From contig NZ_MOLV01000007.1 in assembly GCF_001870785.1 (NCBI RefSeq), positions 62,001-126,000 of the forward strand: a stretch of 64,000 bases of DNA, written 5' to 3'. Below, piece after piece: positions 52,304 to 60,480 of this stretch; positions within the stretch are counted from its first letter, which is position 1; each line of letters opens with the position of its first letter. The notes under the pieces are model-generated. The model had not been told where the DNA came from. It worked only from the letters and a program-made list of their open reading frames with translations, and ran no database searches. Source of the stretch: Exiguobacterium sp. KRL4 (lineage in GTDB: Bacteria > Bacillota > Bacilli > Exiguobacteriales > Exiguobacteriaceae). Position numbers and translations under genes: made by a program.

Positions 52304-52933
52304 TCATTTCATTTTCGCTAATAATTTTTCAAGCGACGACGGATCGGTCACTTGTTCGTTACACTGGTCGCTGTCGATACACATGTAGTTGCCGACTGCT
52401 CGGTAGTGGTCAGATTGATGGGTACGAGCAGAGACGAGTGTGACATCGCTGTATTGATGACAGATCGTACAAATCCCTTTTTGAATCGTAGGCAGATACG
52501 TACTTTCGATGCCGACCCATTCACCATCAAGCCGGTAGACAAAAAATTTCTTTTTATTGCCCGTGTCGTTCCAACTCACATACGTGGTTTTGAGGAAGTC
52601 GATGGACTGGATAGGTGGGATCCGTAATTTTTTAGTCTTTTTAAATAACTGCCGCAACTGCGATTCGCTGAGTGCCGGAAACGGTTGAACATACGATCGA
52701 AGCTGTTCGAGATAATGGATCAAATCGGATTCGGTCTGAACGGTACGAATGTGCATCAAAAGTTCTTCTTGATCAGGCGTCAGAACAGGAAGTAAATCAA
52801 AGATTTTTTGGGCGGCACTATAGATGACAGCATCCAGTACATCGGCGTCATGAACGGTGGTTAATTGGCGGGTCAACAAATCAACTTGCCCCCGAATGAA
52901 ATTATAATGAAAAGGCTTGATGAAAGGTTCCAT
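52304..52933 (-). CDS. FusB/FusC-type elongation factor G-binding protein
   Basis: 209 residues. An N-terminal four-helix bundle (1-80) is followed by a C-terminal zinc-finger domain with CTICHQ near residue 154 and MCIDSDQC near residue 190, the four-cysteine cluster of FusB/FusC. These proteins bind EF-G and release it from ribosomes stalled by fusidic acid, giving resistance; chromosomal forms may simply aid translation. No resistance phenotype can be claimed from sequence alone. It is divergent from the next gene. Confidence 0.9.
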   Translation of the reverse strand: MEPFIKPFHYNFIRGQVDLLTRQLTTVHDADVLDAVIYSAAQKIFDLLPVLTPDQEELLMHIRTVQTESDLIHYLEQLRSYVQPFPALSESQLRQLFKKTKKLRIPPIQSIDFLKTTYVSWNDTGNKKKFFVYRLDGEWVGIESTYLPTIQKGICTICHQYSDVTLVSARTHQSDHYRAVGNYMCIDSDQCNEQVTDPSSLEKLLAKMK

Positions 52934-53047
52934 ATCGAATCGCTCCTTTGTAGTCCTCTATTCACTAAAACACTTTTCTCAAAACAGTATTTTTTTGTTT
53001 TCGTCATCTGTCCTGCGGGAAATAAATACTTGAGGAGGTGTACAGTC

Positions 53048-53791
53048 ATGCAACAGTTAACCGGACTCCGCATATTGAACTTGATCAGTTTTATATTTGT
53101 CCTCTTGGCACGTGTGGTCTGGTATGAAGCACCGGTGGGAGAACGTCTTGGCATCATGCCGGCACCGTTCATTGATGCGATTTTCGGTGTCGTGTATACA
53201 ACTTTATTGATCTGGTGTATTCGACCGGTTAAAGCGTACCCGGCAGACCGTACATTGATTCTCGATATGAGCGGGTGGTTCATGCTGACGATGATTGGCT
53301 ATGGTGCCAGCAGCATCATCGGTCCGCCATGGGAGCTTGTCTTGACGACGATTTCTTTTATTGCTTTATGCATCATTTATATGAAAATTCAACATCATCC
53401 GAACCGTTCCCCCTGGATGCGTTCACCGTTTTCGGTATTTCTTGCCTGGTCGAGTATTCAGATTTTAATTCTACCTTTTCGGATCTTACGGGACTTTCGA
53501 TTTGACGATCTATTTGGACTGACGACGTCGGAATGGGTCACAGTGATGCTGATTCTTTTTGCGCTTGGAGCCGCATTTTTTATTTTCGTCCATACCGATT
53601 GGGTATTCGGACTCGTCATGATTTGGTATTACATCGGTCTGTTCTTTAATGGGCAGTTGACGGATTTTCAACAGGGCATCACGGTCTTCAGTGTCATCAT
53701 TGTCACCGCAGCGGTGATTGTCGTCTTTCGAAAACGGGAGAAACTGTTTGCGAAAGAAAAAAGACCGGTTTCCCAAGAAAACAACAGTTAA
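53048..53791 (+). CDS. Multi-pass membrane protein, function unknown
   Basis: 247 residues from the ATG at 53048 with GAGGAGG upstream; the frame extends upstream to 52865 but that region covers the divergent gene. Seven or eight hydrophobic segments span the protein, and the C-terminal 15 residues are basic. No transport or catalytic motif was recognised. Confidence 0.75.
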   Translation: MQQLTGLRILNLISFIFVLLARVVWYEAPVGERLGIMPAPFIDAIFGVVYTTLLIWCIRPVKAYPADRTLILDMSGWFMLTMIGYGASSIIGPPWELVLTTISFIALCIIYMKIQHHPNRSPWMRSPFSVFLAWSSIQILILPFRILRDFRFDDLFGLTTSEWVTVMLILFALGAAFFIFVHTDWVFGLVMIWYYIGLFFNGQLTDFQQGITVFSVIIVTAAVIVVFRKREKLFAKEKRPVSQENNS

Positions 53792-53795
53792 TGAC

Positions 53796-53819
53796 GTTGC
53801 TTTTCAGTTTTTGGGGTAT
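53796..53819 (+). promoter_or_regulatory. SigB-type promoter of the stress operon
   Basis: GTTGCT, a 12-base spacer and a perfect GGGTAT (53814-53819). This matches the SigB -10 and partly the -35, directly before a general stress protein gene that is a SigB target in Bacillus. Confidence 0.6.
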
Positions 53820-53854
53820 ATCCCTTATAGAAGTATAAAAGGGGGAAATGACCA

Positions 53855-54304
53855 ATGGGGAAAAAACAGTTGATCGGTACGTATGAAAATGAGACGGATT
53901 TGATTCGTCAGATTGAGGATTTACATTTCGCTGGTTATCTAGAGGAAGACCTATACGTCGTCTTACAAGATAAAACGGACATGGCGATGCTGCGCGGACA
54001 ATCGGCCGCACAACTCGTTTCCGGGAAACGGACGTTGTTTGAACGGTTTACAGGAAAAGGTGTCACGGATGACGAGACACGTAACGCATTTCATTCGCTC
54101 GGGCTCAAAGAAGGCGAACTGGAACGACATGTCGCGAGTGTGAGAAGTGGTGCTTACGTGCTGCTTGCCGACGAAGAAGGGGCAAAACGTCCAGCGCCAG
54201 AACCAAAAAGTATTTTAGCGAGCGAACCGGAAGGCATCGAGGCAGAACGGAAGCTTGATCATGAGAACCGCGCGCTTGAAAATGAAAACGATCGGATGTT
54301 GTAA
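53855..54304 (+). CDS. General stress protein 17M-like (YflT domain)
   Basis: 149 residues. The N-terminal half carries the heat-induced stress protein YflT pattern (IGTYENETDLIRQIEDLHFAGY, then DLYVVLQDK, and NAFHSLGLKEGELERHVASVRSGAYVLL). The C-terminal 35 residues are charged and disordered. In Bacillus this family belongs to the SigB general stress regulon. The SigB-like promoter just upstream supports that here. Molecular function unknown. Confidence 0.9.
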   Translation: MGKKQLIGTYENETDLIRQIEDLHFAGYLEEDLYVVLQDKTDMAMLRGQSAAQLVSGKRTLFERFTGKGVTDDETRNAFHSLGLKEGELERHVASVRSGAYVLLADEEGAKRPAPEPKSILASEPEGIEAERKLDHENRALENENDRML

Positions 54305-54333
54305 TCGTGCCTGAGTGGAAAGGGTGAACAACG

Positions 54334-54783
54334 ATGGATAGCCATTATCATACGATTTTAGTAGCGGTCGACGGATCAAAGACGGCGGATTTAGCTTTTG
54401 AAAAAGCCGTCCAGTTCGCGAAACTCGATCAAGCCAAGCTTGTCATCGCACATGTCATTGATATTCAGACCTTTGCGAACGTCCGGGCCAATCAACGGTT
54501 CATTGATCAAAATGTAACTGAGTATGCGCAGGAGTTACTCGATAAATATGAGAAACGGGCGAAGGAAGCCGGTTTGGAAGCGGTCGAACTCGTCATCGAA
54601 ACAGGATCACCCAAAACGTTGATTCCGAAAGTCATCGCGCCACGGGTCGGAGCCGGATTGATCGTCTGTGGTGCCGTCGGGATGAACGCGATGGAACGGA
54701 TCATGATCGGAAGTGTCTCTGAAAACATCTCCCGGTATGCGAAGTGTGACATCTATATCGTTCGTCCCAAAACACTCAAATAA
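54334..54783 (+). CDS. Universal stress protein (UspA family)
   Basis: 149 residues. The Usp fold starts with HTILVAVDGSKTADLAFEKAV and ends with the ATP-binding loop VCGAVGMNAMERIMIGSVSENISRYAKCDIYIV (the G-2x-G-9x-G(S/T) element is complete), so it likely binds ATP. It lies 29 bases after the 17M gene and probably shares the SigB-type promoter. Confidence 0.93.
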   Translation: MDSHYHTILVAVDGSKTADLAFEKAVQFAKLDQAKLVIAHVIDIQTFANVRANQRFIDQNVTEYAQELLDKYEKRAKEAGLEAVELVIETGSPKTLIPKVIAPRVGAGLIVCGAVGMNAMERIMIGSVSENISRYAKCDIYIVRPKTLK

Positions 54784-54793
54784 AGGAAGATAC

Positions 54794-54830
54794 AAAAAGC
54801 TGTTTCGATTTCATCGAAACAGCTTTTTTG
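54794..54830. terminator. Terminator of the stress operon
   Basis: A 16-base stem, AAAAAGCTGTTTCGAT with ATCGAAACAGCTTTTT, is followed by TT. Confidence 0.88.
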
Positions 54831-54844
54831 TCTGCTGATCTAAG

Positions 54845-55036
54845 TCAGGTTAACAAATAATAAAAGATTCCGAGAATGATCAAGATGACGGGTAATAAGA
54901 CCAAATACATCCAGGACATGCTTTTCGCCGTTTGACTATTGCTGTAGGTGTCCTCATTCCGACTCTGTCCGACCATCACTGTAAAAATAAGTCCAAGTAC
55001 ACAGATCACTAATGCAATCCAGAATAATGCGGTCAT
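54845..55036 (-). CDS. Small two-helix membrane protein
   Basis: 63 residues from the ATG at 55036 with AAAGGAGG seven bases upstream. Two hydrophobic helices (about 3-22 and 42-62) are joined by a short polar loop (GQSRNEDTYSNSQTAK). Function unknown. It is divergent from the MarR gene at 55184. Confidence 0.7.
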   Translation of the reverse strand: MTALFWIALVICVLGLIFTVMVGQSRNEDTYSNSQTAKSMSWMYLVLLPVILIILGIFYYLLT

Positions 55037-55124
55037 TTGTAGTCCTCCTTTACCTCTGATGATGCTCACTCTCATCATAACGAAAATTGGATTTAGATGT
55101 CAGGATAATTGTGACAGTTTGGAG

Positions 55125-55153
55125 TTGACGCTATCTGGTTTAGGGGCTAAACT
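55125..55153 (+). promoter_or_regulatory. Promoter of the MarR-MMPL operon
   Basis: TTGACG (55125-55130) and TAAACT (55148-55153) are 17 bases apart. The first operator overlaps the spacer and -10. Confidence 0.65.
55138..55152. promoter_or_regulatory. MarR operator 1
   Basis: GTTTA-GGGGC-TAAAC: five-base inverted arms around a five-base centre, over the -10 region. Confidence 0.68.
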
Positions 55154-55163
55154 ACTTATATGA

Positions 55164-55178
55164 GTTTAGGGGGTAAAC
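55164..55178. promoter_or_regulatory. MarR operator 2
   Basis: GTTTA-GGGGG-TAAAC, 26 bp (about 2.5 helical turns) from operator 1, covering the expected start point and the ribosome binding site. Confidence 0.68.
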
Positions 55179-55183
55179 TAATT

Positions 55184-55627
55184 ATGAAAGAGAATCTTCG
55201 AGAAGCCGTACTGTTGTTTGAAGAGGTGATGATTCACGGGACAGAACGGGTCCTGAAATCTGTTGACTCGCCGGTCTGGCGTCTCTACTCGCCGGAGCAA
55301 CTCCATTTGTTGAAACTGGTCGATAAATACGGTCCGGTCGCGTCAGGTCGGATTGCCGTCATGCAAGGAGTGCATAAAAGTGCGATTTCGAATCGGTTAA
55401 AAAAACTGAACGAACATGGTTTAGTCGAAGTCGAACGTTCAGAAGATGATCATCGGACAAAACGAATCGTCTTGACGGAAGCCGGACGAGAAGTCGTCGA
55501 GGCTTCGAACCAGGCGATTTACAGTTATTTGGAGCAATTGATTGACGGCAAAGTCGATGATGAAGAAATCAAACAATTCATCGAAACGTTCCGGAAAGTC
55601 AAAGCGATTTTGAAGATTGAAGATTAA
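55184..55627 (+). CDS. MarR-family regulator of the MMPL exporter
   Basis: 147 residues from the ATG at 55184, preceded by GGGGG; an ATG at 55160 lies inside the operator region. A winged helix-turn-helix (ASGRIAVMQGVHKSAISNRLKKLNEHGLV, wing SEDDHRTKRIVLT) places it in the MarR family. Two tandem palindromes over its promoter point to self-repression. It is 35 bases before the MMPL gene. A ligand that lifts repression is unknown. Confidence 0.92.
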   Translation: MKENLREAVLLFEEVMIHGTERVLKSVDSPVWRLYSPEQLHLLKLVDKYGPVASGRIAVMQGVHKSAISNRLKKLNEHGLVEVERSEDDHRTKRIVLTEAGREVVEASNQAIYSYLEQLIDGKVDDEEIKQFIETFRKVKAILKIED

Positions 55628-55662
55628 TTCAGAAAAATAGAGACAGAAGAGGTGGAACAGGA

Positions 55663-58332
55663 ATGCGACAAATCGTCAAATGGCGTTGGCCGATCGTAAT
55701 CGTCTTGTTGCTTGCAACAGTCGGATTATTTTTAGCAGCACCGAACTTATCGAAACAAGCAGAAGAGGCTGGGGCAATCCAGTTAGCAAGTGATGCAGAT
55801 TCACAACGGGCAGCCGATATTTTAAAAGCGGCTGGTGCAAGTGAAGAAACCATTTCACTCGTCATCCCCTTAAAAGAAGCGGTCACAAAAGAAGACCGGA
55901 CAGAGATTGGTCAAATCGTCAAGGATTTAGAACAACTGGATGAGCCGGTCACAGGCGTCTTGGATCCATTTGAAAGCAAGGAAACAGAAGGCCAGCTGAT
56001 CTCAAAAGATAAAAAAACGGTCCTCGTTCCGATCACAGTCGATGGTTCACAAGAAGAGATCACGACACTCGCTGAACAGATTCGGACCGATCTATTACCG
56101 GACGACCGGACGATTTATCTGACGGGTGAATCGCTCATCAATGCGGACGTCAATACGAGTTCACAAGAAGGGTTAAAACGAACGGAATTAATCACGGTTG
56201 GACTGATTTTTGGTCTGTTGCTGATTGTCTTCCGGTCAATCGTCACACCATTTGTTCCGTTATTCGCAGTCGGCGTGACGTATTTGATGAGTCAGTCGTT
56301 TGTCGCCTTTTTCGTCGATTGGTTCGGATTCCCCGTCTCGAACTTTACGCAAATTTTCCTTGTTGCGATTCTGTTTGGGATTGGGACTGATTACTGTATC
56401 TTACTCCTCAGTCGGTATAAAGAGGAATTAACAGCAGGACACGATGTGGAAACCGCAATCGTCAACACGTACCAAACGGCGGGGCGGACATTACTCATCA
56501 GTGGTCTAGCCGTTCTCGTCGGTTTCTCAGCGATTGGGTTTGCCGATTTCCCTATCTTTAAATCATCCGTCGCCGTTGCGGTCGGAATCGCTGTTCTCTT
56601 ACTTGTTCTGTTCACACTCGTTCCATTCTTCATGGCGACGCTCAAAGAAAAGTTATTCTGGCCGTCGAAAAATGCCGCGAGTCATAAAGACAGCCGATTA
56701 TGGGCACGGTATGGTGGATTGTCGATTCGCCGCCCGCTCCTTGCGATGGCAATCGTCGCCGTCATCACAATTCCGACACTGTTTACGTATGACGATGATC
56801 TGTCATTCAATACGGTCGATGAGATCGGTGCGAAGTATGAGACGGTCAAAGGGTTAAATGCAATTTCAGACGGCTTTGGTGCCGGCGAATCATTGCCGGT
56901 CAATATCATTCTAAAAGACGATCAGAAACTCGTGACGGAAGAAACGGTCCCGTATGCGGAGCAATTGAGCCGTGAACTTGTTAAACTCGACGGGGTCAAA
57001 GCCGTTCGTTCGATTTCACGTCCGACTGGTGACGTCATCGATGATCTGTATGTCGACCAACAACTGAAACAAGTCGCAGATGGTCTGACGGACGCGAAAG
57101 ACGGACTCGGTGAAGTCGGTCAAGGACTTCAGACGGTCGAAGAAAACCTGAACACGATCAGTGGTCAGATTCCAGCAGGTGACCAAGCGACAGCAGGTGC
57201 CGCACAGTTGCAGCAAGCAGCAAACGGTCTCGGTCAAATCAATCAGCAGTTGGCACTTGTTGGTCAAGGTTTACAATCTGCCGAAAACATCCCTCAAACA
57301 GTTGGGACGTTGACAGCATTATCCGGTCAATTAACACAAATTCAAACGGGTATCGCGCAAGCGGCAACCGGAATTGAAACGCAAGGCGCACAAGCCGGTC
57401 AACTCGGGGGCGGATTATCACAACTCGCGGATGGAGTCGGTTCTGCCAACGAAGGACTCGGCAAGATTGAAGCCGGATTGACCGACGCCACCGATTTCCT
57501 CAAAGAGATGGGTGAATCCGAAACGATTCGTGGCACGGGGATGTTTATCCCGAAAGATACCCTGTCGAGCAAAGACTTTGAACCCGTCATCGAACGATAT
57601 ACGATTGATGACGAAACCGGATTGAAGTTCGAAGTCATCTTAAACGATGATCCGTATTCACCGGAAGCGATTGAAACGGTCGCTGCCATCAAGAAAACAA
57701 CAGCCAGCACGTTAAAAGATACACCACTCGAGCAAGCGCAAGTGGCTTACGGTGGTATTTCAAGTATCAACAGTGATTTAAATGATACGTCAAAAGCCGA
57801 CTTTACCCGGACGGTCGTCATCATGATCGTCAGCTTGTTCGTCATCCTTGCGGTCATGTTCCGTTCGTTGATCATGCCACTGTTTATGATCGGTTCCTTG
57901 TTATTGACGTACTATACGTCGGTCTCGATTGCTGAATTGATTTTCGTCAATGGACTTGGTTACGATGGGATCAGCTGGGCCGTTCCATTCTTCGGATTCG
58001 TCATGCTCGTTGCGCTTGGGATTGACTATTCCATCTTCCTCCTTGATCGCTTCCGAGAAGAGACGATCAACGGATTGGATACTAAAGAAGCCATGTATGT
58101 CTCGATGAAGAAAATGGGCTCGGTCATCATTACGGCGGCGATCATTCTGGCCGGAACGTTTGGTGCCATGATGCCATCCGGTGTTCTCAGTCTGGTCCAG
58201 ATTGCGACCATCGTCATCACGGGTCTCCTGTTGTACGGATTGATTGTCTTACCACTTCTGATTCCAGCGATTACGGTTTCGTTTGGACCAGGTGTCTGGT
58301 GGCCATTCCGTCAAAAACAGAATAAGAAGTAA
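55663..58332 (+). CDS. MMPL/RND-type exporter
   Basis: 889 residues. The protein has two halves, each with a first membrane helix, an outside domain and five membrane helices. Characteristic features are FGIGTDYCILLLSRYKEEL near residue 245 and ALGIDYSIFLLDRFREE near residue 785, the paired proton-relay regions of the MMPL family. Residues 465-615 form a long outside coiled stretch rich in Gln, Gly and Leu (repeating GLGQ, LxxxxxGLQ). Family members export lipids, surfactants or drugs. The MarR regulator upstream fits drug or envelope stress. Confidence 0.9.
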   Translation: MRQIVKWRWPIVIVLLLATVGLFLAAPNLSKQAEEAGAIQLASDADSQRAADILKAAGASEETISLVIPLKEAVTKEDRTEIGQIVKDLEQLDEPVTGVLDPFESKETEGQLISKDKKTVLVPITVDGSQEEITTLAEQIRTDLLPDDRTIYLTGESLINADVNTSSQEGLKRTELITVGLIFGLLLIVFRSIVTPFVPLFAVGVTYLMSQSFVAFFVDWFGFPVSNFTQIFLVAILFGIGTDYCILLLSRYKEELTAGHDVETAIVNTYQTAGRTLLISGLAVLVGFSAIGFADFPIFKSSVAVAVGIAVLLLVLFTLVPFFMATLKEKLFWPSKNAASHKDSRLWARYGGLSIRRPLLAMAIVAVITIPTLFTYDDDLSFNTVDEIGAKYETVKGLNAISDGFGAGESLPVNIILKDDQKLVTEETVPYAEQLSRELVKLDGVKAVRSISRPTGDVIDDLYVDQQLKQVADGLTDAKDGLGEVGQGLQTVEENLNTISGQIPAGDQATAGAAQLQQAANGLGQINQQLALVGQGLQSAENIPQTVGTLTALSGQLTQIQTGIAQAATGIETQGAQAGQLGGGLSQLADGVGSANEGLGKIEAGLTDATDFLKEMGESETIRGTGMFIPKDTLSSKDFEPVIERYTIDDETGLKFEVILNDDPYSPEAIETVAAIKKTTASTLKDTPLEQAQVAYGGISSINSDLNDTSKADFTRTVVIMIVSLFVILAVMFRSLIMPLFMIGSLLLTYYTSVSIAELIFVNGLGYDGISWAVPFFGFVMLVALGIDYSIFLLDRFREETINGLDTKEAMYVSMKKMGSVIITAAIILAGTFGAMMPSGVLSLVQIATIVITGLLLYGLIVLPLLIPAITVSFGPGVWWPFRQKQNKK

Positions 58333-58344
58333 GTGAATGAAACT

Positions 58345-58378
58345 GATCCATCCGGACATCATCCGGATGGACTTTTTC
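58345..58378 (+). terminator. Terminator of the MMPL operon
   Basis: TCCATCCGGA pairs perfectly with TCCGGATGGA around CATCA and is followed by CTTTTT. Confidence 0.85.
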
Positions 58379-58405
58379 GGTATACTGAACAAGGAGGCGA
58401 TAACC

Positions 58406-59257
58406 ATGCAACAATTTAAACAGTTAACCCATCGAATTTGGTACCAGACACCGGTCAGTGAGACGGATCGGCCCATCGTCGCGGTGATTGCGGGGGACGA
58501 CCGGAGTCTCGTCATCGATGCCGGAAATTCGAGTCAACATGCTGCACTATTTTTAGACGAGATGAAAAAACAAGGGCTGAAACAACCGGACCTCGTTGCA
58601 TTGACGCATTGGCACTGGGATCATATCTTCGGAATGAAACAGATGGCCGTGCCGACGATTGCGACAAAACGGACGGTTGAAGAGATGCAAAAGATGATGG
58701 ATTACGAATGGTCGGATGAGGCACTTGAGGAACGGATTCAGCAAGGGATTGAAATTCCGTTTTGTGCCGATGCGATCAAATTGGAGTTCGGAGCAAACCG
58801 GGACATCGAGATCGTCTTGCCGACGATTCAATTCGAAGGGCAACTTCAAGTGGATCTTGGTGGTGTTCAGTGTCTCCTGCGGCAAGTTGAAAATGATCAT
58901 TCGCCTGGGAGTGCGTTGATCTATATTCCACAAGAACGGGTCCTGTTTTTAGGGGATACGATGTATGCGGATATCTTTTCTGCCAAGTGGAACTATACGA
59001 CTGACCAAACAACCGGGTTACTGGATGTCATCGCGGAATATGACGCCGACTATTACGTCTGGTCACATGGAGAAGCGATGCCAAAAAACGAATTTAAACA
59101 AGAAGTCAGCCTGTTGCGCCGGGTGATTGAGGTGACGAAGCAAGCTTCGGGACAGGTGTCCGACATGCGCCGGTTGTATCGTGAGATGGTCGGACGGGAC
59201 TTGACGACGGATGAGGAAGAAACACTCGTATTTTTTGCAAACGGAGCTAAAAAATAA
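58406..59257 (+). CDS. MBL-fold metallohydrolase
   Basis: 283 residues from the ATG at 58406 (AAGGAGG upstream). The metal-binding signature is LTHWHWDHIFG near residue 67. Further ligands are in DHSPGSALI and LFLGDTMYADIF. The His of the first motif is in HxHxDH form (HWHWDH). The fold covers many hydrolases, and substrate cannot be told. The C-terminal 60 residues add a helical segment. Confidence 0.9.
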   Translation: MQQFKQLTHRIWYQTPVSETDRPIVAVIAGDDRSLVIDAGNSSQHAALFLDEMKKQGLKQPDLVALTHWHWDHIFGMKQMAVPTIATKRTVEEMQKMMDYEWSDEALEERIQQGIEIPFCADAIKLEFGANRDIEIVLPTIQFEGQLQVDLGGVQCLLRQVENDHSPGSALIYIPQERVLFLGDTMYADIFSAKWNYTTDQTTGLLDVIAEYDADYYVWSHGEAMPKNEFKQEVSLLRRVIEVTKQASGQVSDMRRLYREMVGRDLTTDEEETLVFFANGAKK

Positions 59258-59345
59258 TTCAAGCGAATCGGCAGGTTTTGTGCGGTCCAAACGAGAATTG
59301 CTTACTATATAGAAAAAATTGGATTTTAGTGAGGGAGTTCTAACG

Positions 59346-59474
59346 ATGGAGCACAGACCGAAAGATCGGAATGAAGCAGCGAATCGTGTCTTTTTTGGAA
59401 CAGGTAACATCTTTACGGTCATTTTAGTCATTGGATTTGCTTTGTATCTGTTGTATCAATTTTACGTTCGATGA
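59346..59474 (+). CDS. 42-residue membrane peptide
   Basis: A short frame starts at an ATG preceded by GAGGGAG (nine-base spacing) and ends in TGA at 59472-59474. It encodes a charged N-terminus (MEHRPKDRNEAANR) and one hydrophobic helix (IFTVILVIGFALYLLYQF). A perfect 8-bp terminator starts five bases after the stop. The tidy site-gene-terminator arrangement supports a real gene. Function unknown. Confidence 0.6.
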   Translation: MEHRPKDRNEAANRVFFGTGNIFTVILVIGFALYLLYQFYVR

Positions 59475-59478
59475 CGTG

Positions 59479-59508
59479 ATCACCCTGTCCTTCAAGGGTG
59501 ATTTTTTT
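59479..59508 (+). terminator. Terminator
   Basis: ATCACCCT pairs with AGGGTGAT and is followed by TTTTTT, directly after the 42-residue gene. Confidence 0.82.
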
Positions 59509-59593
59509 CGTTTTAGGGGAGTGCAGGCGAACCAGATATTGGGTAATCCTTAACAGAGGACAAAAAGAAAACTCATTAGAAGGAGGCACCCCT

Positions 59594-60298
59594 ATGAAAC
59601 GCATCCAGATTGCCGACTTTGATCGTCGCATGCCACCACTTGAACTGCAGGAAATGGATGATTATTACGAAACGGTATTTGTCTTAAACTACGATGAACT
59701 GTATCCGTCAACACAAGTACGGACGATTCAGTTAGCTGATATTTATGTCAATCTTGTCATTACGCCAGAAGGTACCAAGCTCGTCTCGGCACTGTTCTTA
59801 AAACCGGTCGAAGTCTCGGACATCGTCTCGTGGATGCAACTGTATACGATTAGTTTTGCGACAGCTGATGCGTCCGGGTATTACGCGGAAGAGGCTGATG
59901 AAATTTTAGAAATCGTTTTATACCAGGGAAATCCGATTGTCATTGCGACGAGAGGAACGGACCGCTTGTATTATGAGACAGAAGGAGCGATTGAGATGCG
60001 GCGAGAATCCAGTGAAGTCATTGGAAAAAAACCATTACTGTATCTAAACGGAGAGGCCTGGTTTGGGGTTCCCCACCTTGAATTCAATTCAAGTCAGGAT
60101 GAAATTCATGTCAACGGAACATTTTTGTTCGCAGACTACATGGATACGTACCAAGGCCGTGTCGGTTTTTTTCGTAAAGCAAATCCCGATTTACCGGTCG
60201 TCCTATTAGTTGGGGAAGCGATCATTGAAGTGGAATTGACTGAAAACCCAGATGGGAGCCGGGTCCTCGTCATCGAACAACCATATGATGAAGCATGA
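59594..60298 (+). CDS. Conserved-looking protein of unknown function
   Basis: 234 residues from the ATG at 59594 with GAAGGAGG upstream; a frame to 59498 lies over the terminator. The protein is acidic, mixed alpha/beta and has no signal or membrane segment. No motif is recognised. The 182 bases between it and the ROK gene hold no clear gene. Confidence 0.7.
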   Translation: MKRIQIADFDRRMPPLELQEMDDYYETVFVLNYDELYPSTQVRTIQLADIYVNLVITPEGTKLVSALFLKPVEVSDIVSWMQLYTISFATADASGYYAEEADEILEIVLYQGNPIVIATRGTDRLYYETEGAIEMRRESSEVIGKKPLLYLNGEAWFGVPHLEFNSSQDEIHVNGTFLFADYMDTYQGRVGFFRKANPDLPVVLLVGEAIIEVELTENPDGSRVLVIEQPYDEA

Positions 60299-60480
60299 TT
60301 GCAACTAAAAATAGATTCGAAAAATGATTTTGAACACAGGTGGCAACCAGACCATGTTTCCCTCACAAAAGTTCGTCAGGAAAAAGTCAGAGACAGAGAA
60401 TCCGGACGGAATCATGAAATCCCTTACAAAATATGCGAGAATAAGAAAAGAGACATGAATGGAAGGGATGCGGGGCGAAC
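60299..60480. other. Gap before the ROK gene
   Basis: No supported gene. Frames here lack a ribosome binding site and overlap the ROK gene. It presumably holds the ROK promoter, but no convincing -35/-10 pair was found. Confidence 0.5.

Noticed and set aside
52865-53047. N-terminal extension of the membrane protein gene at 53048
   Set aside because: The extension is antisense to the start of the FusB-like gene and lacks a ribosome binding site; 53048 has GAGGAGG.
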